Below are positions 17,901 to 25,615 of a stretch of DNA of 64,000 bases, piece by piece. A program made the position numbers and the translations under genes. Numbering within the stretch: position 1 is the first letter of the stretch; every line of letters begins with the position of its first letter. The notes beneath the pieces were generated by a model that saw nothing but the letters and a program-made list of their open reading frames with translations, ran no database searches and was not told where the DNA came from. The stretch spans positions 124,001 to 188,000 of the forward strand of contig NZ_BONY01000007.1 of NCBI RefSeq assembly GCF_016862955.1, read 5' to 3'. The stretch is from Rhizocola hellebori. GTDB lineage: Bacteria > Actinomycetota > Actinomycetes > Mycobacteriales > Micromonosporaceae.

Positions 17901-18173
17901 GTCGAGGTCGGCCATGAGCAGCCGCGCACGCCAACCGAGCAGCAGGTCGCAAAGCTGTGGTGCGAGCTGCTCGGACTTGCCACCGTTGGAGTGCACGACG
18001 ACTTCTTCACCCTAGGCGGCGATTCCCTTCTGGTGACCCGCCTGCATGCCCGGTTGCAAGAAGCCTTCGGTGTCGACGTGCCCATGCGGCAGGTGTATGA
18101 CGTGCCGGACATGGCGGCGCTGGCCGGGCTCATCGACGCACTGCTTGCGGGCCAGGGTGAGGAATCGCCATGA
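14940..18173 (+). CDS. NRPS module TubC-C-A(Thr)-PCP, BlmVII-like
   Basis: A 1077-residue elongation module. Residues 1-55 are a TubC-type docking domain (QLLRELGGLRVRLHADGGRLR), so it should accept its donor from another protein. The condensation domain (~65-490) has an intact HHLTSDG active site near residue 200. The adenylation domain (~505-985) has YTSGSTGTPKG, FDFSVWELW and NMYGITETTVHVT. Read against the GrsA positions, the specificity residues are D F W S V G M V H K, a Thr-type code. The carrier domain has LGGDSLL with Ser1029. In bleomycin the equivalent protein BlmVII adds Thr directly before the BlmIV modules, and the same order is seen here. It overlaps the next NRPS gene by ATGA. 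Confidence 0.92.
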   Translation: MPSAPSDSTQLDQLLRELGGLRVRLHADGGRLRCVGPAGVLTPELLGRVRRRRAELLRMLSANPDEPETGELSYAQERIWLHQRLDPEGSAYNIPLDVDLTGSLSAEALRHALSVVIARHEPLRTTFRATDGLEQTVLAPRPATFALIDLTGLPPAARAEAQRRVSEDFARRAFDQSTSPGIRQAVLRLGTESHQLMLPRHHLTSDGWSFGVLATDLGRAYTHAVSGHPVSLPPLRWRYRDFVRWQRTTAETGGFAAGLQRWEAHLAGSTFLSGGLGRWGPPGGDPAATIRLRLRGAISTAIHTAARHAATTPFTVLATAVGLAIAAVTGAPDAVIGVAVSGRTRPEIEPLVGSFATVLPLRVNARRDATVHETLLETHRTVTQVLKDQDVPLEHILRAVAPGRRWFGRPPPFAAVLTYQNTPGIEVSLPRLEALLRETAPVAPKFPLTLTVNHVGPDLELFAEYDARALDDAAVRQILLKIISILEGTENPIAQPQTSADTMPDVADDSTLAERFEAVAARQPHAIAVTDSSGQVSFRELRRRARRIASALLACGVEPGGRVAICMPHNAHLAAAIVGAGLAGAAYVPLDPDDPAARHESVMADAGVGALLTTERWGDRFAWLDRPVVTADRPPRRVRALPSRRSADQIAYVVYTSGSTGTPKGVLVSHRNVLGLLSSALQRFDFTEADTWSMTHSAAFDFSVWELWMPLLTGGRLVIVPREGVRDTDSLRSALEREQVTVHSSTPSAFDALVQSTSLSARTVVLGGERCDPARLGNWLDRVGPATQLVNMYGITETTVHVTHRVLTRMDAGGTVSPIGKALPGVRAAVTEAGEIVVGGWGVANGYLHRPALTAERFVPDELGPAGARAYRSGDLAAATADGELRYLGRLDAQVKVRGYRVEPGEVAAALRTHPRVGEAVVVPTKRALVAYFVAKPGQSAPTTQDLRHFLSQRLPSYLVPARYLQVDAFPLNRNGKLDLAALPAVPVEVGHEQPRTPTEQQVAKLWCELLGLATVGVHDDFFTLGGDSLLVTRLHARLQEAFGVDVPMRQVYDVPDMAALAGLIDALLAGQGEESP

Positions 18174-21100
18174 CGAGCGTTGCCACGGCACCGCTTTCGT
18201 TCGGCCAGCACCGAATGTGGTCGATGGGCCAGCTCGTCGACGGCTTGGTCACTAACCTGGTCATGGCGGTGCGACTGACCGGACCGCTGAACCTCCCCGC
18301 GCTCGCCCAGGCGTTCACCGACGTCGTGGCCCGCCACCACGTGCTGCGCAGCGTGATCGAGGTACACCAAGAGGAACCGGTGCAGGTGGTAATGCCCGCG
18401 ATGCGGGTGCCGCTGATCCTGGTCGACCTGCCGGAAGCTGGCCTCGACGCAGTCTTACACGCCGAAGGGTTGCGGCCACTGGATTTGGCTCGGCCGCCGC
18501 TGGTGCGCGTGACCGTGTTGCGGTTGGGGATGCGGGACCACATCGTCGTGGTGGCCATGCATCACGCCGTCACCGACGGCTGGTCTCTCGATCAGCTCGC
18601 GTCGGAGATTTCACAGCTTTATCAGGCCTACCGGAGTGGGCAACCGGCACCGCTGCGGGATAGCCCGGTCATCCAATTCGGACAGTATGCGGAGCAGGAG
18701 CGATCGCGGGCATGGGCGGCTGAACCGGCTTCGTGGCTTGAGGGTATCGATGATCCCGCCGCCGGTCCACTACCGGTCGCAAGGCCACGCATGCCGGGCC
18801 GGGAACGCGAAGCCAAAGTGTGGACCGCCAGCCTTCCGCCGAGCCTTACCAACGCTTTGGCGGATCTGCGTCGACGGGACGGCGGCACGCTGTTTCAGCT
18901 CGTGCTGGCCGCGTGGGTCTGTCTGACACACCGGCTCGACGGTCGCGAGAGCGTCCTGGCCGCGACGCTGGCCTCGGGCCGGACCCGATCCACATTGGAG
19001 TCTTCGATCGGGTATTTCGCCAATTTACTGCCGGTGGGTGCCCAGGTGCGGACCAACATGCCCTTTAGCGAGCTGTTGCGGCAAGTATGGGATCGATGCG
19101 CGGTCGCCTTCGAGCACCAGGACACGCCCTTCGAGGTGATCGCGCGCCGGTGGCGTGGCGCCAGCCCGATCTCCGTGCTGTGCGTGCCCCAGCTCGCGGC
19201 GCCGACGCTGTCACTTCCCGGCCTCGAGGTCGAACCCGTTGGCGTGCCGCATGCTATCCCGCACTTTGATCTGACCATCGAGTTCCGGGAGCAGGCGGGG
19301 GCGCTGAGGTTCGGTCTGCAGTACGACACCTCGGTGCTCGACGGCGAGACGGTGGCGCTGCTCGGCGGGTATCTGCGCGCGATCCTGCAAGCTGTCTCGG
19401 CCGATCCCGATGTCTGTTGCGGGCAGATTCGGCTGGCGGAGACGGCCCCGCTCACCTCCGCTGCTACCGACGACGTGACTACGCTGCACGAGGCCTTCGA
19501 ACGGCAGTGCAAGCGCACACCTGACGCGGTCGCGCTGAGGCACGGCGAACAATCGTGGACCTATCGCACCCTCAACGCCGAAGCGAACCGGTTGGCCCGC
19601 GACTTGGTCGATCGCGGAGTCGGCGTCGAGGACCGGGTGGCGGTATGTCTGCCTCGCGGCCACGATGCGGTGGTCGCGATCCTGGCGACGCTCAAAGCGG
19701 GCGCGGCGTATGTACCGATCGACCCGTCCTACCCGCAGGCTCGGATCACCTACATGCTGGACGACGCCGATGTCAAAGTCGTCCTGGACGACCTGTCCCT
19801 TGCCGGCAGCGGTTACGCCGCAACCAATCTTTGCCTGTCGGTGTCGCCGCAGAGCCTCGCCTACGTCATGTACACCTCGGGGACGACCGGTCGACCTAAA
19901 GGGGTGCTCGGACTGCACGCGGCCACGATGCAGCGGCTGGCCTGGATGTGGCGGGAGTACCCGTTCAGCCCGGGCGAGCAAGCCTGCCATCGCACGCCAC
20001 TGTCGTTTGTGGACTCCGTATGGGAGATCTTCGGCCCGCTGCTGGCGGGTGTGCCTGCGGAGGTCCTGGACCCTGACGACATAGCCGAGCCGGGCCGGAT
20101 GGTGGCGGTACTTCGGCGCTCAGGCAGCACACGCGTCGTCCTGGTGCCGTCGCTGTTGCGCGCGTTACTCGACACCGTGCCGGGCGTCGCCGCCGAGTTA
20201 CCTGCCCTGGCCATCTGGGCCACTAGCGGCGAGCGGCTCGCACCCGACCTGGCTCAGCGTTTCCACGCGCTCCTGCCCGGCCGCCACCTGCTCAACCTAT
20301 ACGGCTGCACCGAGGTCTCCGCCGACGCGACCGCAGGTGAGGTGCGGCCAGATGCGGCGGTCGTGACAATCGGCAGGCCCATCGCAGGCGCATCAATCAC
20401 CCTGGTTGACACGGCCGGGAGGCTCGTGCCACCTCTAGTGTCCGGCGAGATGGTCGTCGGCGGGCCGCTGGTCGCGCGTGGCTACCACAACGATCCTGCC
20501 GCGACCGCCGCCCGGTTCAGGCCCGGTCCGGCCGGGGGACGCGTCTACCACACCGGTGACCTGGCGCGCGTTTGCGCGGATGGCGGCATCGAGTATCTCG
20601 GGCGTATCGACAGCCAGCTAAAGGTCCGCGGTGTGCGCATCGAGCCGGCCGAGATCGAGGACGTGCTGCTGGGCTTTCCCTCCGTACACCAGGCCGCGGT
20701 CACCGCACACATTGACTCGCTGGTGGCGTTGGTGCGCCTGGACAACGATTGCGAGGTCGCTCAGCTGCGGGAGCACGCGCGCGTGTTTCTCCCCTCCGCA
20801 CTCGTGCCGTCGATGTTCGTGCGTGTTGACGAGTTGCCGCTAAGCCCGAGCGGAAAGGTCGACCGGCGCCGACTCGGCGCCCTAGTGCGGTCCTCTACCG
20901 ATGCCCTTTCCGGGCGGCCGCCCACGAGCCCCAGCGAGTTGCTGGTGGCGCAAGCGTTCGCCGAGTTGCTTCCGGTCACCCCCGGCTCGGTCCACGACGA
21001 CTTCTTCGCGCTCGGTGGGCACTCCATGACGGCCACGGCACTGCTGCACAGGTTGGGACAGCGCACCGGGATGTCGGTAGGGCTGCGCGACCTGTTCGCC

Positions 21101-24100
21101 GCGCCGAGTATCCAGGCGCTGGCCGGCCTGCTGGATGGAAGGCTGCACGGCGCAAGTGAGCTTTCCACGGCGGACGTCGTCCTGACGCCACGCCCGCATG
21201 AGTGGCACGACCCGTTTCCTCTAACCGAGGTGCAGCAGGCGTACTGGATCGGGCGCAACGCCGACCTTGTGCTCGGCAACGTGGCAACCCACGCCTACTT
21301 CGAAATCGACACCACCGGGCTGGATGTGGTGCGGCTGGAATCGGCGATCCGCGTGCTCGTCGATCGTCATGGCGCTCTTCGCACCGTGATCCTGGAGTCG
21401 GGGCAGCAACAGGTGCTGCGCGAAGTACCGCCCTACCAGCTGGCCACCCTCGATTTGACTGACACGCCCGACGACCAGGCCGCGCTGCGCGACGTTCGTG
21501 ACTCTATGTCGCACCAGGTGCTTGCCGCCGATCGGTGGCCGCTGTTCGACATTCGCGCCAGCCTGCGCACCGGTGACCGGCAGCGGTTGCACGTGAGCAT
21601 CGACGCGCTCGTGGCCGATGCCTACAGCGTGCAACTGCTCACCTCCGAGCTCGCCCTGCTCTACCATCGCCCACAGACCGAGCTGGCCCCGCTGCAGTTG
21701 ACATTCCGCGACGCCGTGGTGGCCCAAGCCGAGACTTTGGGGCAGCCCGGCTACGAAGGTTCCCTGGCCTACTGGCGGGAACGGCTGGCCGACCTGCCGA
21801 GCGGTCCGGAGCTGCCGTTGAGCCGGTCCCCGGAATCGGTCTCCCAGCCGCGATTCCAGCGCTGGGCACACAAACTCGACGCGGACCTGTGGCAGGCGCT
21901 GGTGGCCCGTGCCGCCACCGCAGGCGTGACGCCGTCAGTGGCCGTGCTGGCCGCATTCACCGAGATCCTCACGACGTGGAGCCGGCATCCGCACTACGCG
22001 GTCATGCTGACCCTGTTCAACCGGCGCGGGGACCACCCGGATCTGTACCGGATAGTCGGTGACTTCACCTCGGTGACACCACTTGAAGTCGATCACCGTG
22101 AGCAGGAGTCCTTCATCGCACAGGCCCGAGCGATCCAGGGTCGCATGTGGACGGACTTGGACCACCGCGCAGTCGGCGGGATCACGGTGTTGCGGGAGTG
22201 GGCACGCTCGCGCGGCGGGCGCCCGGGCTTGCTCGCACCGGTCGTGTTCACCAGCAATCTCGGGCTGCCCGACGACTCGGCCGCCACAGAACTGCCGCCG
22301 CTGGGTCAGATCGAGTACGGCGTTACCCAAACCCCGCAGGCCTACCTCGACCACCAGGTAGCGGAGGCGCCCGACGGTCTGATCCTGCATTGGGACGCGA
22401 TCGCCGAACTGTTCCCGCCGGCCCTCATCGACGACATGTTCAACGCCTACGTCCACCTGCTCACCGCGTTGGCCGACGGCACCCGGGCGTGGGACGAACC
22501 GGTGCGTGGATTGCTGCCGCCCGAGCAGTCCGCTCGCCGCGCGCAGGTGAACGCGACCGCATGCGCGGTGACCAAGGCGACGCTGCCGACATTGTTCGCC
22601 GCTTCGCTTGCGCGGCACCCAGAGGCCCCAGCGGTCATCACCTCGTTCGGGCAGTTGAGCTTCCGTGAGCTCGCCGACCGGGCTGGCGGGGTCGCGCGAA
22701 TGGTGGAGGAGCGTGGCGTCAAACCCGGCGACCTCGTGGGCGTTTCCGGGCCAAAAGGCTGGGCCCAGGCCGCGGCCGTGCTCGGCGTGACAGCGGCCGG
22801 AGCCGCCTACGTGCCGCTGGAACCCGACCTGCCCGACAGCCGGCGGCGGCTTCTGGTGGAACAGACCGGCGTACGCATCGTGCTCGACGCCTCGGACGTC
22901 GAAAACGCTGGCGCTGCTCCGCTTCGCGGCAACCCGGCGGCTACCGACCTCGCCTACGTCATCTTCACGTCAGGCTCCACCGGTACCCCCAAAGGGGTCA
23001 TGATCGACCACCGGGGCGCGGTCAACACCATCGAGGACATCAATCGGCGCTTCGGAATCGGCCCGGCCGACCGGGTGCTCGGGTTGTCCTCATTGAGCTT
23101 TGACCTGTCCGTCTACGACTTGTTCGGGATCTGGGCGGCCGGCGGCGCTGTCGTGCTGCCCGACCCGGACCGGCTACGCGACCCCAGACACTGGCTGCAG
23201 TTGCTGCGCACCGGGCAGGTGACGGTGTGGAACACCGTTCCCGCACTGCTCGACCTGGCCCTGGAGTACGCCGAAACCGCACACGCGCCGGAGCTTTCGC
23301 AGCTGCGCGTGGTCATGCTCAGCGGCGACTGGATTCCCGTCGGCCTGCCAGACCGCCTGCGGCGCAAGGCACCGAGCGCGCAGGTGATCAGCCTTGGCGG
23401 CGCTACCGAGGCGTCGATCTGGTCGGTCTTCCACCGTATTGGCGAGGTGGATCCGGCCTGGCCGTCGATTCCCTACGGCCGACCGCTGGCCAACCAGCGA
23501 GTCTATGTGCTTGACCACCGATTCGAGCCCCGGCCCGAATGGGTTCCAGGTGAGCTTTACCTTGCCGGTACCGGTCTAGCGCTGGGCTATCTCGATGACC
23601 CGGTCCGAACGGACGCGCAATTCATCAACCATCCACGCACCGGCGAGAGGCTCTACCTCACCGGTGACATCGCCCGCGCACGACCCGAAGGTGAGCTTGA
23701 ATTCCTGGGCCGCGAGGACGCCCAGGTCAAGATCAGCGGGTTCCGGATAGAGCTTGGCGAAGTCGAGGCCGCCATGCGCGCCGTGGACGGCATCACAGCG
23801 TGCGCGGCCACGGCCGTAGGCCCCCGCACGGGCGATCGCCGCCTGGCCGCGTTCTTCGTGGGGCAGGCAACGGAGCAGGACGTACGAGCCGCGTTGCGAC
23901 AGGCTCTACCCGGTTACCTTGTGCCGACAACGGTGCGGCGCGTTGACGCCCTGCCGCTGACCGCTCAGGGCAAGGTAGATCGCTCCGCGCTCGCCACGTT
24001 GAGTGAAGCCACGCCTGCGGCCGCGCCGGCGATGCCCCCACCGGATGAACTCGTGTCGAAGTTGGCGGCCACCTGGGCTGTCGTGCTCGGCGTCGAATCG

Positions 24101-25615
24101 GTGGACCTCGACGACAATTTCTTCAACCTCGGCGGCACGTCACTGGTGGCAATACGCCTGCTGCTTCGGCTGGAGGCCGAAATCGGCCGCAAGGTGTCAC
24201 TCGGCCGGCTCTACGAAGCTCCGACGCTGCGCGAGCTGGCGCTGGCCATTAGCCAGGCACAGACGACAGTTGACGGCAGGGTGTCGCTGCCAGCCGATCC
24301 CGCACGGCGCTATGAGCCGTTCCCGCTGACGTCGGTGCAGGAGGCCTACTGGATGGGCAGGCGGTCGACGATGACGCTGGGCGGCGTGTCGACCCACAGC
24401 TACGTCGAGCTGGATGTCGCCGGACTGGATGCGGACGCGCTGGAGAGTGCGGTCAACAGGCTCGTCGGACGGCACGACGCTCTGCGCACCATCGTGCAGC
24501 CGGATGGAACCCAACGCGTGCTGCGGGAGGTGCCACGATTCCAGGTGCACCGAACCGATGTGGGTGCCGATCTTGAAAGCATCCGCGAGCGCATGTCACA
24601 CCGCGTATACGACACCAGTCAATGGCCGCTCTTCGACATCGCGGTGTCGCGTTTGGACGACGACACTTCACGTATGCATGTCAGTGTGGATCTGATCATT
24701 GCCGACGCGCTCAGTTTCAACATCATGCAACAAGAACTGCTGGCGTATTACGACAACGATTCTGCGCCGCTGCCGGAACTTGGGTGTACTTTCCGCGACT
24801 ATCAGAGCGCGATCAACGCTGGCCGCAACGCTCCCGGACGCCGTGCCGCCGAGCAGTATTGGCGTTCCCGGGTGCCCGCTCTGCCCGCAGCGCCACCGCT
24901 GCCCATGGCGCGCAGGCTTTCTGAGCTTTCCAGTCCGCGCTTCGCGCGGCTGGAGACCCGCCTGTCCCGCGCCGACCTGGCACGGCTGCGTGAGCACGGC
25001 TCTGCCCGTAATCTCACCCCCTCTGGTCTGCTGTGCGCCGGATACGCCGACGTGCTGGCGATGTGGAGCCAGACCAGCCGGTTCATCATCAACCTGACCA
25101 CGTTCAACCGGCTGCCATTGCACCCGGACATCGATGCAGTGGTGGGCGACTTCACCTCGACGACACTGCTTGCGGTCGACGCGACCGGTGCGACGTTTAC
25201 CAAGCGGGCCCAGGCGATGCAGCAGCAGATCTTCCGCGACCTGGAGCATCGCGAGTTCAGCGGGGTCGATGTGCTGCGCCTGATCCGCCGGGACCCGAGT
25301 CGCCGCGACAACGCCTTCGCGCCGGTGGTCTTCACCAGCATGCTCCTGCCGGCCGTGAGTCCGGACCGCCAACGCGTGCCAACGGGCCGTGCCTGGCCGG
25401 CGCAGGTCGCCTACAGCGTGAGTCAAACCCCGCAGGTCCTTCTGGACTTCCAGGTCTACGAGCACGACGGCGGCCTGGTGCTCACCTGGGACTACGTGGC
25501 TGAAGCCTTCCCGGACGGGATGGTCACGGACATGTTCGACGCCTACGGGCGGATCCTGCGCTCATTGGTCACCGACAGCGAATATTGGGAAGTAGGTCCG
25601 GGATGGACACGATGA
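18170..25615 (+). CDS. NRPS C-A(beta-Ala)-PCP-Cy-A(Cys)-PCP-Cy, BlmIV-like
   Basis: A 2481-residue bimodular NRPS ending in a cyclisation domain. C1 (residues ~1-430) has HHAVTDG. A1 has YTSGTTGRPKG and a code read as V D W V A S L A D K, close to the beta-alanine code. PCP1 has Ser952. Cy1 carries DALVAD near residue 1143 and Cy2 carries DLIIAD near residue 2172, the DxxxxD motif that replaces HHxxxDG in heterocyclisation domains. A2 has FTSGSTGTPKG and the code D L Y N M S L I W K, a Cys code. PCP2 has Ser1991. By analogy with BlmIV it would add beta-Ala and Cys, form a first thiazoline, and condense and cyclise a second Cys held on the following protein. All these active-site motifs are intact. 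Confidence 0.93.
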   Translation: MTSVATAPLSFGQHRMWSMGQLVDGLVTNLVMAVRLTGPLNLPALAQAFTDVVARHHVLRSVIEVHQEEPVQVVMPAMRVPLILVDLPEAGLDAVLHAEGLRPLDLARPPLVRVTVLRLGMRDHIVVVAMHHAVTDGWSLDQLASEISQLYQAYRSGQPAPLRDSPVIQFGQYAEQERSRAWAAEPASWLEGIDDPAAGPLPVARPRMPGREREAKVWTASLPPSLTNALADLRRRDGGTLFQLVLAAWVCLTHRLDGRESVLAATLASGRTRSTLESSIGYFANLLPVGAQVRTNMPFSELLRQVWDRCAVAFEHQDTPFEVIARRWRGASPISVLCVPQLAAPTLSLPGLEVEPVGVPHAIPHFDLTIEFREQAGALRFGLQYDTSVLDGETVALLGGYLRAILQAVSADPDVCCGQIRLAETAPLTSAATDDVTTLHEAFERQCKRTPDAVALRHGEQSWTYRTLNAEANRLARDLVDRGVGVEDRVAVCLPRGHDAVVAILATLKAGAAYVPIDPSYPQARITYMLDDADVKVVLDDLSLAGSGYAATNLCLSVSPQSLAYVMYTSGTTGRPKGVLGLHAATMQRLAWMWREYPFSPGEQACHRTPLSFVDSVWEIFGPLLAGVPAEVLDPDDIAEPGRMVAVLRRSGSTRVVLVPSLLRALLDTVPGVAAELPALAIWATSGERLAPDLAQRFHALLPGRHLLNLYGCTEVSADATAGEVRPDAAVVTIGRPIAGASITLVDTAGRLVPPLVSGEMVVGGPLVARGYHNDPAATAARFRPGPAGGRVYHTGDLARVCADGGIEYLGRIDSQLKVRGVRIEPAEIEDVLLGFPSVHQAAVTAHIDSLVALVRLDNDCEVAQLREHARVFLPSALVPSMFVRVDELPLSPSGKVDRRRLGALVRSSTDALSGRPPTSPSELLVAQAFAELLPVTPGSVHDDFFALGGHSMTATALLHRLGQRTGMSVGLRDLFAAPSIQALAGLLDGRLHGASELSTADVVLTPRPHEWHDPFPLTEVQQAYWIGRNADLVLGNVATHAYFEIDTTGLDVVRLESAIRVLVDRHGALRTVILESGQQQVLREVPPYQLATLDLTDTPDDQAALRDVRDSMSHQVLAADRWPLFDIRASLRTGDRQRLHVSIDALVADAYSVQLLTSELALLYHRPQTELAPLQLTFRDAVVAQAETLGQPGYEGSLAYWRERLADLPSGPELPLSRSPESVSQPRFQRWAHKLDADLWQALVARAATAGVTPSVAVLAAFTEILTTWSRHPHYAVMLTLFNRRGDHPDLYRIVGDFTSVTPLEVDHREQESFIAQARAIQGRMWTDLDHRAVGGITVLREWARSRGGRPGLLAPVVFTSNLGLPDDSAATELPPLGQIEYGVTQTPQAYLDHQVAEAPDGLILHWDAIAELFPPALIDDMFNAYVHLLTALADGTRAWDEPVRGLLPPEQSARRAQVNATACAVTKATLPTLFAASLARHPEAPAVITSFGQLSFRELADRAGGVARMVEERGVKPGDLVGVSGPKGWAQAAAVLGVTAAGAAYVPLEPDLPDSRRRLLVEQTGVRIVLDASDVENAGAAPLRGNPAATDLAYVIFTSGSTGTPKGVMIDHRGAVNTIEDINRRFGIGPADRVLGLSSLSFDLSVYDLFGIWAAGGAVVLPDPDRLRDPRHWLQLLRTGQVTVWNTVPALLDLALEYAETAHAPELSQLRVVMLSGDWIPVGLPDRLRRKAPSAQVISLGGATEASIWSVFHRIGEVDPAWPSIPYGRPLANQRVYVLDHRFEPRPEWVPGELYLAGTGLALGYLDDPVRTDAQFINHPRTGERLYLTGDIARARPEGELEFLGREDAQVKISGFRIELGEVEAAMRAVDGITACAATAVGPRTGDRRLAAFFVGQATEQDVRAALRQALPGYLVPTTVRRVDALPLTAQGKVDRSALATLSEATPAAAPAMPPPDELVSKLAATWAVVLGVESVDLDDNFFNLGGTSLVAIRLLLRLEAEIGRKVSLGRLYEAPTLRELALAISQAQTTVDGRVSLPADPARRYEPFPLTSVQEAYWMGRRSTMTLGGVSTHSYVELDVAGLDADALESAVNRLVGRHDALRTIVQPDGTQRVLREVPRFQVHRTDVGADLESIRERMSHRVYDTSQWPLFDIAVSRLDDDTSRMHVSVDLIIADALSFNIMQQELLAYYDNDSAPLPELGCTFRDYQSAINAGRNAPGRRAAEQYWRSRVPALPAAPPLPMARRLSELSSPRFARLETRLSRADLARLREHGSARNLTPSGLLCAGYADVLAMWSQTSRFIINLTTFNRLPLHPDIDAVVGDFTSTTLLAVDATGATFTKRAQAMQQQIFRDLEHREFSGVDVLRLIRRDPSRRDNAFAPVVFTSMLLPAVSPDRQRVPTGRAWPAQVAYSVSQTPQVLLDFQVYEHDGGLVLTWDYVAEAFPDGMVTDMFDAYGRILRSLVTDSEYWEVGPGWTR